A stretch of 18,693 nucleotides of DNA from Bacteroidota bacterium (GCA_009936675.1 JAACDY010000148.1:1-18693), one strand, 5' to 3'; shown: positions 8,019 through 15,886, numbered from the stretch's first letter. The notes: a model not told the origin generated them from the sequence alone. Program-made: numbers and translations.

Positions 8019-8102
8019 TTAGAGTCTGGATTGAATCACGGCTACAACACCGAGAACAACACAAACCAAAAGAGAAGCCAGTACAATATTACCTACACCC
8101 AT
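8019..8102 (-). CDS. Possible 27-residue single-span membrane peptide
   Basis: An ATG at 8102 on the minus strand opens a 27-codon frame ending in TAA at 8021-8019. The peptide begins MGVGNIVLASLLVC, continues with an uncharged, valine-rich stretch to about residue 23, and ends QSRL, so it would be one transmembrane helix with a positive end. A promoter candidate lies directly upstream (8116-8145) and the bases before the ATG are A-rich, as is usual for starts in this phylum. It lies downstream of the Ig-like lipoprotein gene and converges on the sulfate operon. I do not recognise a family. A chance ORF cannot be excluded because it is so short. Confidence 0.4.
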   Translation of the reverse strand: MGVGNIVLASLLVCVVLGVVAVIQSRL

Positions 8103-8115
8103 TGTTTTTTTGTTT

Positions 8116-8145
8116 CAAAGATAGTATTAATTTGATATTTCCAAA
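8116..8145 (-). promoter_or_regulatory. Candidate promoter for the 27-residue ORF
   Basis: On the minus strand TTTG (8145-8142) is followed after 18 bases by TATCTTTG (8123-8116), matching the Bacteroidota -33/-7 form. The expected transcription start is near 8111, leaving a leader of about ten bases before the ATG at 8102. The -33 element lies inside the last codons of the upstream lipoprotein gene. Confidence 0.5.
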
Positions 8146-9824
8146 GAATCAAGAGCAGGAAGGGTCTCCTCTTTTTCCTGAATATTTATGGTGTCCTGAA
8201 CGGAAAAGCTCTCCACTTCAGCAGGTATTTTAAGTTGCTGATTGATGTCCCAGTTGGCCCTCAGTTCTATGGTGTCTGGAGAGTAAAAAACCTGCTCTGG
8301 TTGAATTTTTTTGAGGTAATTTCCAGTATCCCACTTTTTGTTTCCGTTTTTGTCTTTGATGTATCGAAACAAATATTTCCCTGGCAGCAGATATTTGAAT
8401 TCATAATAATCCATTTCATTGGAAACATCAAACCGCCTGAGACCTTCCGCTTTGAGGTTGACCAATTCCAAAATAAAAGGGTCTTTGTCATCTCTGATGA
8501 TTTGAAGGAAAATATTACCGTAATCTTCAATGGGCTTGGTCTTAAAGCCAAACCTGAGCGTATCGTGTGTGGTTCCCCAAAAGTCGATCAAAGCATTGGG
8601 TAACATTTCGACTTTATAACTGTCATTGGGCAACCAATCGTAAAAGAAGGATAGCCTGTCATAGTTTTTATCCAATGAGGCTTTAAACGGAACTACCACC
8701 GTATCCAATCCCTTGATATTGATCAAGTCCAAATTGACCTTCACCAAAGGTAAATTCGATTCGATTTTAAAACTGTCCAACAATCCCATAGAAGATTTGC
8801 TTATTGCATAAATCTGTAATGAGTCCCTCAATTCCTTTTTGAACTTAATATTGAATACACGGGTGGTATCTTTTTCTTTGATGCCAACTTTTAAGGAATC
8901 CAATTTATCTCCCCTAAACCAAAAGTTTAAAGTGTCCGTTTCACGGTTGTTATTGATCAAGTATCTAAAATTTCGAGGGACTTTACTTTTTACCTCTATG
9001 GCACTGACATCTGCTTCCCCATAATACCCAAAACCAATTTGGTTGGTATTGATAAAAAAGGGTCTTGCCCAAAACAGGATGGGAATTTCATTAAAAATCC
9101 TAAAGTTGATAATACTGTCCCCTGGCAGGGTAATCGGCTTTTCCAAAAAGCCTATTTTATCTACATTTTGATCGAATAAATAATTTCCTCCCACATCTTT
9201 GATGGCGATGATTTCATAGGTATCGGGACGTAAGTTTTTGAAATTGTAAACCACAGAATCCAAAGTGCTGGTGGCATAAAAAGGCTTTTTGAGGAAAATG
9301 GTAGAATCGGAATAAGTACTGTCGATGGGATACAGATGAATGGAGGTGTAAGGGGCTGTAATGCGTTCATAGGCATCAGTGATTTTACCTCTGATTTCGA
9401 GGGAGTCAATGATGGGACCCGTTGACATGGCATAGCGGAAAAAAGGCAAAGGATTGCCCTCGTTGTTGTCGATGATGCTTTCCCCAAAATTGAAAGTATA
9501 GGTCGTTCCATCAATAAGAGAGTCCAACAATTCGATTTGAATTTTTTTGGCAACCGTCCCTTGTGGCTTGATTTTGTATTGATTCAACTCTAGGGGAGGA
9601 GAAATGATCAACTGCTTGGAAATATCCTTTAATTTGATAAACTCATCGAAGGTGATGGTGATTTTCTCCTTGTCGAAAAAAACCGTGTTCATCTTGGGAG
9701 AAGCATTGATCATCACCGGAGGTAAGGTGTCCTTTAGGCCTCCTGTGGGAGTGGATCTTCTGGCACATTGTGTGATGGAAACCACAATCATTAAAATTAA
9801 AAAGTACTTCCCAATTTTATACAT
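8127..9824 (-). CDS. Ig-like (Big_5 type) domain lipoprotein
   Basis: From the ATG at 9824 the product is 565 residues. It begins with a basic, then hydrophobic signal (MYKIGKYFLILMIVVSITQC) whose cysteine at 20 is the likely lipidation site, followed by ARRSTPTGGLKDTLPPV. The SPTGG/TPTGG segment and the following Ig-like block (ITFDEFIKLKDISKQLIISP) are typical of a large Bacteroidota family of surface or periplasmic lipoproteins with an N-terminal SbsA-type Ig-like domain. The remainder is beta-rich and not assigned. Upstream in-frame ATGs exist at 9845 and 9830; 9824 is preferred because it gives the best lipoprotein signal. It follows comF closely and is probably co-transcribed. Function is unknown. 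Confidence 0.85.
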   Translation of the reverse strand: MYKIGKYFLILMIVVSITQCARRSTPTGGLKDTLPPVMINASPKMNTVFFDKEKITITFDEFIKLKDISKQLIISPPLELNQYKIKPQGTVAKKIQIELLDSLIDGTTYTFNFGESIIDNNEGNPLPFFRYAMSTGPIIDSLEIRGKITDAYERITAPYTSIHLYPIDSTYSDSTIFLKKPFYATSTLDSVVYNFKNLRPDTYEIIAIKDVGGNYLFDQNVDKIGFLEKPITLPGDSIINFRIFNEIPILFWARPFFINTNQIGFGYYGEADVSAIEVKSKVPRNFRYLINNNRETDTLNFWFRGDKLDSLKVGIKEKDTTRVFNIKFKKELRDSLQIYAISKSSMGLLDSFKIESNLPLVKVNLDLINIKGLDTVVVPFKASLDKNYDRLSFFYDWLPNDSYKVEMLPNALIDFWGTTHDTLRFGFKTKPIEDYGNIFLQIIRDDKDPFILELVNLKAEGLRRFDVSNEMDYYEFKYLLPGKYLFRYIKDKNGNKKWDTGNYLKKIQPEQVFYSPDTIELRANWDINQQLKIPAEVESFSVQDTINIQEKEETLPALDSLEISN

Positions 9825-9860
9825 ATCCATGCATTGTGCACACAAAATAACGCAATATTC

Positions 9861-10565
9861 TCAAGACAACCTACTGGCAAGGGAGACAATACTAATACGA
9901 CCTCCACAGGCTTCCAAAATAGCATTTCCACAGCTTGAAATTGTCGCTCCAGTGGTGATCACATCGTCCACCAACTGCCAATGTCGAGGGGGATAATGAC
10001 CGTCCTGACGGACAGCAAAAGCCTCTTCCACCTCCACAAAGCGATCCGTACCCCGCATTTTGGCCAATTGTCGGGTTCGTTTTTTTCGATACACCAAATC
10101 ATCGACCAGTGGAATTTGAAGGTGTTTTGACAAACTTTCTGAAAACAATTGCACCTGATTGTACCCTCTTTGCTTGAGTCGTTTGGGATGAAGCGGCAAA
10201 GGCAAAACCACATCCACGCCTCCAAAAACATTTGATTGCTTAAGCTGAGGAACCAACCAATTTCCGAGAAATGAACCAATCTCTTGTTGCCCTTTGTATT
10301 TCAACTGATACAATAAAGACTCTACCCTACTCTGTTTTTGGAATTCTAATAAAGCCACCGCACGCTCCACCTTCAGGAGTTGATTCATTCTTTTCCACAA
10401 AACATTTTCGAAATCCCAAAGATGATCCGTCTGAGGAAGAGACATTTGACAATCAAAACAAATGACCTTTTCTTTTCCGAAAAGAGGGTTCATACAGCCC
10501 GGACACAGCTTGGGAAAGAAGAGCGAAACAAAAGCCGCAAGGGTGGGCTTTACTAAATTTTTCAT
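9861..10565 (-). CDS. comF: ComF family amidophosphoribosyltransferase-like protein
   Basis: The 234-residue protein has an N-terminal zinc-finger with cysteines at 21, 24, 36 and 39 (CPGC and CFDC) and a C-terminal phosphoribosyltransferase fold with the PRPP-binding motif VDDVITTGAT at 199-208. VVLPLPLHPKRLKQRGYNQ at about 119-137 is the usual ComF signature. Members are linked to uptake of DNA during natural transformation, though the enzymatic role is unclear. The gene is divergent from glyS, with 55 bases between the start codons, and precedes the Ig-like lipoprotein gene. Confidence 0.95.
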   Translation of the reverse strand: MKNLVKPTLAAFVSLFFPKLCPGCMNPLFGKEKVICFDCQMSLPQTDHLWDFENVLWKRMNQLLKVERAVALLEFQKQSRVESLLYQLKYKGQQEIGSFLGNWLVPQLKQSNVFGGVDVVLPLPLHPKRLKQRGYNQVQLFSESLSKHLQIPLVDDLVYRKKRTRQLAKMRGTDRFVEVEEAFAVRQDGHYPPRHWQLVDDVITTGATISSCGNAILEACGGRISIVSLASRLS

Positions 10566-10605
10566 CGAAATGGATTCAAGGCCTCCTAAAAATACGAAAA
10601 AGACT

Positions 10606-10613
10606 TATTTTTG
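10606..10613 (+). promoter_or_regulatory. Candidate -7 element of glyS
   Basis: TATTTTTG matches TAnnTTTG and ends only 7 bases before the glyS ATG at 10621. Transcription would begin within a few bases of the start codon, giving a nearly leaderless message. No clear TTTG element was found at the expected -33 position, so support is moderate. Confidence 0.4.
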
Positions 10614-10620
10614 CCCCACT

Positions 10621-12159
10621 ATGCAACAATCTGACATCTTTAAAAAAGTAATTTCCCATGCCAAAGAGTATGGTTTTATTTTCCAATCCAGTGAGATATA
10701 CGACGGCTTGAGTGCCGTTTATGACTATGGACAGAACGGAGTCGCCCTCAAAAAAAACATACGCGATTACTGGTGGAAAGCCATGGTGCAACTCAATGAA
10801 AACATTGTGGGAATCGATGCCGCCATTTTTATGCACCCCACCACTTGGAAAGCTTCGGGCCATGTCGATGCTTTTAACGATCCGCTGATCGATAACAAAG
10901 ACTCCAAAAAAAGATACCGTGCCGATGTGCTTATCGAAGACCATGTGGCCAAGATTGAAAACAAAATCAATAAAGAAGTGGCCAAAGCCACCAAACGTTT
11001 TGGTGACGCTTTCGACAAAGAACAATTCCTGACGACCAACCCACGTGTGGTGGACTATCGGGCCAAAGCCGAGGCCATCCTCAAACGAATGGGACAATCT
11101 TTGGAAAAGGAAGACCTGGCCGATGTCAAAGCACTGATCGAAGAACTGGAAATCGCCTGTCCCGAATCGGGATCCCGCAACTGGACTGACGTCAAGCAAT
11201 TCAACCTCATGTTTGGCACCAAACTGGGAGCCTCGGCCGATACCGCTATGGATCTCTACCTGCGACCCGAAACCGCTCAAGGCATTTTTGTCAACTTTCT
11301 CAACGTCCAAAAATCGGGAAGGATGAAACTTCCCTTTGGTATCGCACAAACCGGAAAAGCCTTTAGAAACGAAATCGTAGCCCGTCAGTTCATCTTCCGC
11401 ATGCGAGAGTTTGAACAGATGGAAATGCAATTCTTTATTCCCCCCGGAACCCAAAAAGAATGGTATGAGCACTGGAAATAAAAAAGACTCAAATGGCACC
11501 AGACACTGGGTCTGGGCAAGGACAACTACCGCTTCCACGACCACGAAAAACTCGCCCACTACGCCGATGCGGCCACCGATATCGAATTCAACTTTCCCTT
11601 TGGATTTAAAGAATTGGAAGGCATCCACTCCCGTACCGATTTTGATTTGGGGAACCACGAAAAATTTGCCGGAAAAAAACTACAGTATTTCGATCCCGAA
11701 AGAAACGAAAACTATGTCCCCTATGTGGTAGAACCCTCCATCGGTTTGGACAGAATGTTTTTGGCGGTCTTCTCCAAAGCCCTTCAAGAAGAAACCCTCG
11801 AAGACGGTTCCACCCGAACGGTCTTAAAACTTCCTCCTGTTTTGGCACCCACCCAACTGGCAGTCTTTCCACTGGTCAAAAAAGATGGACTTCCCGAAAT
11901 CGCCCGAAAAATTGTTGGAGACCTCAAATGGGATTTTTCTGTCACCTATGACGAAAAAGATGCTGTGGGGCGACGCTATCGCAGGCAAGATGCGCTGGGT
12001 ACACCCTATTGCATCACCATGGACCATCAAACATTGGAAGACCAAAGTGTGACCATCAGAGATCGGGACAGCATGACCCAAGAACGGATCGCTATCGATG
12101 CACTGGGCGGATTGTTGAAAGACAAGCTTTCCATGAGTGAATTGTTGAAAAAGCTTTAA
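10621..12159 (+). pseudogene. glyS: Glycyl-tRNA synthetase, interrupted by an in-frame TAA at codon 287
   Basis: The gene encodes a class II, alpha2-type GlyRS that charges tRNA-Gly. Translation from the ATG at 10621 (MQQSDIFKKVISHAKEYGF) covers motif 1, the LYLRPETAQGIFVNF block and motif 2 (FRNEIVARQFIFRMREFEQMEM), then stops at TAA 11479-11481 after 286 residues. The next codon, 11482, continues in the same frame with KRLKWHQTLGLG, YRFHDHEKLAHYAD, motif 3 (SIGLDRMFL) and the complete anticodon-binding domain to 12159. The total of 513 codons is normal for the family, so a single base change such as GAA to TAA explains it. The first fragment lacks motif 3, and the second has no in-frame ATG nearby. 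Either the allele is inactive, the stop is read through, or it is a sequence error. An upstream ATG at 10570 adds 17 unconserved residues and was not used. Confidence 0.93.
11479..11481 (+). other. Premature in-frame TAA within glyS
   Basis: Context is TGG AAA TAA AAA AGA CTC AAA TGG. The frame is the same before and after, and the residues on both sides (EWYEHWK and KRLKWH) are contiguous in intact GlyRS proteins with one residue between. No frameshift is needed. Confidence 0.95.
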
Positions 12160-12170
12160 AATCTTCTGGG

Positions 12171-12192
12171 CTCAAGACCCCTTTTGAGTTTT
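12171..12192 (+). terminator. Weak hairpin after glyS
   Basis: CTCAA (12171-12175) pairs with TTGAG (12184-12188) across an 8-base loop and is followed by four T residues. The stem is short, so it is at most a weak intrinsic terminator between glyS and xth. Confidence 0.25.
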
Positions 12193-12211
12193 CATACCAC
12201 ATTGGTTTTTT

Positions 12212-12219
12212 TACTTTTG
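12212..12219 (+). promoter_or_regulatory. Candidate -7 element of xth
   Basis: TACTTTTG matches TAnnTTTG 13 bases before the TTG start at 12233. The nearest TTTG upstream (12183-12186) is 25 bases away, slightly longer than usual. This could drive the xth, OmpA and Tas genes. Confidence 0.4.
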
Positions 12220-12232
12220 TAAAAAACAAGTA

Positions 12233-12994
12233 TTGAAAATACTCTCCTATAACGTCAATGGCATTCGAGCCGCGCTCAACAAAGGTTTTGCCGACTGGCT
12301 CAAAGCCGCCGACCCCGATGTGTTGTGTCTTCAGGAAACCAAAGCCATGGCCGAACAAGTCGATACAGGAATACTCGAGGACTTAGGCTACCACCACCAC
12401 TGGCATTCCGCCCAAAAAAAAGGATATAGCGGCGTGGCCATTCTGACCAAAACCCAAGCCCTCAACGTTCAAGAAGGAACAGGAATCGATCATATGGACT
12501 TTGAAGGAAGAGTCATCCGAGCCGATTTCGAAAAAGTATCAGTGATCAGTCTCTATCTCCCCTCCGGAACCAATATCGATCGATTGGATTATAAGTTCAA
12601 ATTCATGGACGATTTTCAAAACTATATCAATTCCCTCAAAAAAGACTACCCCCGATTGGCAATCTGTGGCGACTATAACATTTGCCACCGTGCCATCGAC
12701 ATCCACGATCCCGTTCGCAATAAAAACGTTTCTGGCTTTTTGCCCGAGGAACGCGAATGGATCGACGACTTTATGAACAGTGGATTTGTCGATTCCTTTC
12801 GCTATCTTAATACAGATCCCCATCAATACAGTTGGTGGAGCTACAGGGCCAACGCCCGAAACAACAACAAAGGATGGCGTATTGATTACAACCTGGTCAG
12901 TGAAAATCTAAAAGAAAACATCAAACGTGCCTACCTACTCCCCGACGCCAAACATTCTGACCATTGCCCAGTAGGGGTAGAACTCGAATTTTAA
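12233..12994 (+). CDS. xth: Exodeoxyribonuclease III
   Basis: The 253-residue protein is an AP endonuclease/3'-5' exonuclease of the ExoIII family, acting on abasic and oxidised sites in DNA. Catalytic elements are visible: N7 in SYNVNGIR, E35 in LQETK, Y108 in LYLPSG, D147 and N149 in CGDYN, D218 in WRIDYN and H244 in SDHCPV. The start is TTG at 12233, which places the conserved MKILSYNVNG at the very N-terminus as in other family members; no suitable ATG is nearby. It is 9 bases upstream of the OmpA-type gene. Rare-start use may limit expression. Confidence 0.95.
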   Translation: MKILSYNVNGIRAALNKGFADWLKAADPDVLCLQETKAMAEQVDTGILEDLGYHHHWHSAQKKGYSGVAILTKTQALNVQEGTGIDHMDFEGRVIRADFEKVSVISLYLPSGTNIDRLDYKFKFMDDFQNYINSLKKDYPRLAICGDYNICHRAIDIHDPVRNKNVSGFLPEEREWIDDFMNSGFVDSFRYLNTDPHQYSWWSYRANARNNNKGWRIDYNLVSENLKENIKRAYLLPDAKHSDHCPVGVELEF

Positions 12995-13003
12995 TTGAAT
13001 CTC

Positions 13004-13900
13004 ATGAAAAAAATTACCACCTTCATCATCATTGCCCTTAGCCTTAGTTCTTGTGTTTCCAATCGTGTATTCAATGATTTGGAATCCCGCTATGCCGGAC
13101 TCAAAGACAACTACAACCGTCAAACCAAAAGCATCGAAAACCTAAATGCTGAAATCAAGAATTTGACGGAGAAATTTGTTGACCTGGAAAACACACTGGA
13201 AGCGACAGAAGACAGCCTCAACCAAAAACAGCAAAACATAGAACAACTGGAGTCTTCGCTGGATTTACTCAAACAAAACAGCGAAAGCGCCCTCAAAGAA
13301 CGCATTGCTGAAAACGAAACCCTTTTGGAAAAAATTGCGGATCGAGAAAATGAATTGGCCGACCGTATGGCTCGGGTCGATGAGTTGGAAGGACTGATCG
13401 CTGGGCAACAACAAGCCATGCGCAACCTAAAAGAAAAATTATCCGACGCCCTGCTGAACTTTGAAGACAAAGGACTCACTGTAGAAGCCCGAGACGGTAA
13501 GGTCTATGTCTCTATGGAAAATAAACTCTTGTTCCGTTCTGGCAGTTGGAGGGTCGAATCGGAAGGACAAAGAGCCATCTCAGGTTTGGCCAGTGTTTTG
13601 GCCGATAACCCAGATATTGCGGTCCTTATCGAAGGCCATACCGACAATGTCCCCTACAGCGGAAAAGGGCCGTTGAAAGGCAACTGGGATCTCTCCACCA
13701 AACGCGCCACAGCCATCGTCAACCAATTGCTCGAAAATCCCGATATCCTTCCACAAAACCTCACCGCCGCCGGAAGAGGAGAATACCTCCCCATTGCGCC
13801 CAATTCAACACGTGAGGGGCGTGCCGCCAACCGTAGGATAGAAGTAGTACTCAGTCCCCAACTAGACGAAATAACACAAATCCTCAATACGATAGACTAA
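13004..13900 (+). CDS. OmpA-family peptidoglycan-binding lipoprotein with coiled coil
   Basis: The 298-residue protein starts at ATG 13004 with a lipoprotein signal (MKKITTFIIIALSLSSC, cysteine 17). Residues of about 25-155 are rich in E, K, L, N and Q with heptad-like spacing and form a long coiled coil. The C-terminal OmpA domain follows (LLFRSGSWRVESEGQRAI, then VLIEGHTDNVPYSG, WDLSTKRATAIVNQL, AAGRGEYLPIAPN and GRAANRRIEVVLSP), including the aspartate and arginine that contact peptidoglycan in this family. It probably links the outer membrane to the wall. A TTG at 12995 would add three residues and is less likely. It lies between xth and the Tas-like gene, with 3 bases to the latter. Confidence 0.93.
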   Translation: MKKITTFIIIALSLSSCVSNRVFNDLESRYAGLKDNYNRQTKSIENLNAEIKNLTEKFVDLENTLEATEDSLNQKQQNIEQLESSLDLLKQNSESALKERIAENETLLEKIADRENELADRMARVDELEGLIAGQQQAMRNLKEKLSDALLNFEDKGLTVEARDGKVYVSMENKLLFRSGSWRVESEGQRAISGLASVLADNPDIAVLIEGHTDNVPYSGKGPLKGNWDLSTKRATAIVNQLLENPDILPQNLTAAGRGEYLPIAPNSTREGRAANRRIEVVLSPQLDEITQILNTID

Positions 13901-13903
13901 ATT

Positions 13904-14941
13904 ATGGAGTACAATCTATTGCCAAATACTGACATCAAAGTCAGTAAAATTTGCTTGGGTACCATGACTTGGGGCAATCAGAATACAGAAGCCGAAGGCC
14001 ACGAGCAAATGGATTATGCCTTGGATCAGGGGGTTAATTTTTTTGATGTTGCCGAACTCTATCCCGTTCCTGCCAATGCAGAAACCCAAGGAGAAACCGA
14101 ACGCATCATCGGAACTTGGTTTAAAAAAACCGCCAATAGGGACAAGGTCATCCTGGCCACCAAAGTCGCTGGGCCTGGGGATTATACCAAACACATCCGT
14201 AAAAACCTCAGCTACAAAAAAGCCCACATCGACGAGGCCATCGACAAAAGTCTTCAAAGACTGCAAACCGATTATATCGACCTCTATCAATTGCACTGGC
14301 CCGAAAGAAAAACCAATACTTTTGGGATGCGGAGTTTTCGATACGACCCCAACGACCCTTGGGAAGAAAATTTTGAAGCGGTTCTCGATGCCCTACACGA
14401 CAACATCAAAGCAGGGAAGATTCGACATATTGGCCTGTCCAATGAAAACCCCTGGGGGATCATGCGGTTTTTGAGAGCCTCCAAGACTCCTGCCACCAAA
14501 ATGATCACGGTTCAAAATCCCTATTCCCTGCTCAATCTTCTTTTTGAAATCGGAAGTTCCGAGATTTGCCACAGAGAAAATATCGGACTTTTGGCCTATT
14601 CCCCCCTTGGCTTTGGTGTGCTCTCTGGGAAATACCGCAACGGCAAGGCGCATCCGAACAGTAGGTTAAACCTTTTCCCCAGAATGAAAAGATACAGCAG
14701 TAAAAAATCCCTCGAAGCCACCGAACGGTATGCCCAACTGGCAGAAAAAACGGGACTTTCCCTCACCGACCTCTCCCTCGCTTTTGTCAACGACCGCAGT
14801 TTTGTGACCTCCAACATCATCGGAGCCACCACTATGGATCAACTCAAGGAAAATATCGCTACTCATAAGGTCAAACTTTCCAAAGAAGTACTTAAAGCCA
14901 TTGAGGATATCCATGAGGACATTCCCAATCCGGCACCATAA
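13904..14941 (+). CDS. Tas-like aldo/keto reductase
   Basis: The 345-residue protein is an NADP(H)-dependent oxidoreductase with strong similarity to E. coli Tas throughout: LGTMTWGNQNTEAEGHEQMDYA, VAELYPVPANAETQGETE and QNPYSLLN are all shared in form. The catalytic tetrad is D48, Y53, K87 and H131. The C-terminal IIGATTMDQLKENI segment is the usual nucleotide-binding signature. The physiological substrate is unknown for this subgroup. It starts 3 bases after the OmpA-type gene, so the three genes xth, OmpA and Tas likely share a transcript. Confidence 0.95.
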   Translation: MEYNLLPNTDIKVSKICLGTMTWGNQNTEAEGHEQMDYALDQGVNFFDVAELYPVPANAETQGETERIIGTWFKKTANRDKVILATKVAGPGDYTKHIRKNLSYKKAHIDEAIDKSLQRLQTDYIDLYQLHWPERKTNTFGMRSFRYDPNDPWEENFEAVLDALHDNIKAGKIRHIGLSNENPWGIMRFLRASKTPATKMITVQNPYSLLNLLFEIGSSEICHRENIGLLAYSPLGFGVLSGKYRNGKAHPNSRLNLFPRMKRYSSKKSLEATERYAQLAEKTGLSLTDLSLAFVNDRSFVTSNIIGATTMDQLKENIATHKVKLSKEVLKAIEDIHEDIPNPAP

Positions 14942-15062
14942 AACCTTTGGAATGTTTTGGTTAAGGGTTTAGACATTCATCTGGATTTTGTCTGTAGGAT
15001 TGTTCTTATCATTTTATCTGTAACTTTTTCTTATATTGGTGATACCCCTATTTCCACTACCT

Positions 15063-15359
15063 ATGAATGTAAGAACCTGCCCGCATTGTAATTGTCAATA
15101 CAGTTTTAGAAAACACGTTAAATATTTATCCCTTAAATCCATTTGGTCAAAATGGAATTGTCACTACTGTAAAAACCCCATCACTTTTGATGTAAAAAGG
15201 CAGCTATGGTTGGCTACAGGAATCTCATTATTAGGGGTTTTTAACGGTTTTTTTATGTCTGATTTAGCGTTGGATCTGTATTGGAAAATTGTCCTAGGGA
15301 TACTTTCCTTGGGAGCCGTACTTCTTATTTCGGGTTTGGATGCTTTTAAAAAAGCATAA
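15063..15359 (+). CDS. Small zinc-ribbon protein with two membrane spans
   Basis: From the ATG at 15063 the product is 98 residues; a TTG at 15036 was not used. Two CxxC pairs, C6/C9 (CPHC) and C33/C36 (CHYC), are separated by 23 residues and form a zinc ribbon. They are followed by hydrophobic spans around 51-70 and 78-92 and a short basic tail ending in KKA. The layout resembles the small CXXC-20-CXXC membrane proteins known in Firmicutes, but I cannot assign a family with certainty. It would be a membrane protein with a cytosolic or exposed metal-binding head. It lies alone, 121 bases after the Tas-like gene and at the edge of the AT-rich accessory segment. Function is unknown. Confidence 0.7.
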   Translation: MNVRTCPHCNCQYSFRKHVKYLSLKSIWSKWNCHYCKNPITFDVKRQLWLATGISLLGVFNGFFMSDLALDLYWKIVLGILSLGAVLLISGLDAFKKA

Positions 15360-15688
15360 TTCAACTGTATTGGAAAAAATTATAAAAATTAAGTAAAAGA
15401 GATTAGTGTACACTTAGTTTATGATATTAAAGTTTTGAATCAGTTTTCTATTGTCAACGTTCCATGTATGAGCAGTAGCGGGTTTAAAACCAGCAATTTT
15501 TCGGTTAAACACTTACCTTTATTGATATTCATTTCGTTTCATTTTTGCACTTAACCCCCTATTAGTTATATACATTGTTCTCTGCTGGCTTTTTCATTCA
15601 TTCGTTCGTTTTAGGTTGGCAAAGGCGCATACTCTTTGGCAAGTTTTGCATTGTGAGGGGGCTTTGTGCGGCTTGCCAATGTGTATGG
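15360..15688. other. AT-rich non-coding stretch downstream of a DUF5131 gene remnant
   Basis: No credible gene is visible on either strand. The stretch holds a short odd palindrome (GGTTT-A-AAACC, 15481-15491) and most of the nested inverted repeat at 15626-15695. Because the DUF5131 fragment reads on the minus strand and ends at 15689, this DNA is probably its original 3' flank, brought in with it. The repeated TTGGCAA and CTTGCCAA elements suggest a folded single strand, but no recombination site of a known family can be proved from the sequence. Confidence 0.45.
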
Positions 15689-15695
15689 CTATGCG
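15626..15695. repeat. Nested inverted repeat overlapping the end of the DUF5131 remnant
   Basis: The outer arms are CGCATA (15626-15631) and TATGCG (15690-15695). The inner arms are TTGGCAAG (15636-15643) and CTTGCCAA (15672-15679). Each pair is a perfect complement, so the segment can fold into a long hairpin with internal loops. The outer right arm includes the stop codon of the DUF5131 fragment. An attC-like or transcription-terminating role is possible; neither is shown. Confidence 0.5.
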
Positions 15696-15886
15696 TTGGC
15701 TAATTGAAAATGCTCTTTAATCTGTTCAGGATAGTTTTGATATACTTGCCCGTCTATCTCTATTCCGTTGGACTTTTTGCTTCGTTTTACGCCATCAGCT
15801 CCCCAAGTCCCCCATTGTTTAAAGAAAAACGTGGCTCCTTGTTCTTTGCATTGATTTTTTATGTTGATTGCCCATTCTTTTTTCAC
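15689..15886 (-). pseudogene. C-terminal remnant of a DUF5131 (phage Gp37/Gp68-like) gene
   Basis: The 65-codon frame carries KEWAINIKNQCKEQGATFFF, KQWGTWGADG and IDGQVYQNYP, the pattern that ends DUF5131 proteins (an amphipathic helix, a cysteine, FFFKQWG, then a DG..Y...P close). Intact members are several hundred residues long, so almost all of the N-terminal domain is missing. An in-frame TGA lies directly upstream of the GTG at 15886, and no start signal is seen. It overlaps the 3' end of the Spondin_N frame in another reading frame, which places a recombination junction at about 15880-15896. It is not expected to be functional. Confidence 0.7.

Noticed and set aside
10584..10596. AGGAGG-like Shine-Dalgarno on the minus strand upstream of comF
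   Set aside because: It lies about 16 bases from the comF ATG, too far for normal spacing, and no better start codon follows it in frame.
11479..11481. Genome-wide reassignment of TAA to a sense codon
   Set aside because: Many intact genes in the window end with TAA at the expected family length, for example cysD, xth and the Tas-like gene.
11476..11490. Frameshift as the cause of the glyS interruption
   Set aside because: The frame is identical before and after the TAA and no residues are lost, so a point change to a stop codon explains it fully.
15600..15700. Calling the nested inverted repeat an integron attC site
   Set aside because: The arms are convincing but canonical core sites and an integrase gene were not identified, so it is kept only as a repeat and a lead.
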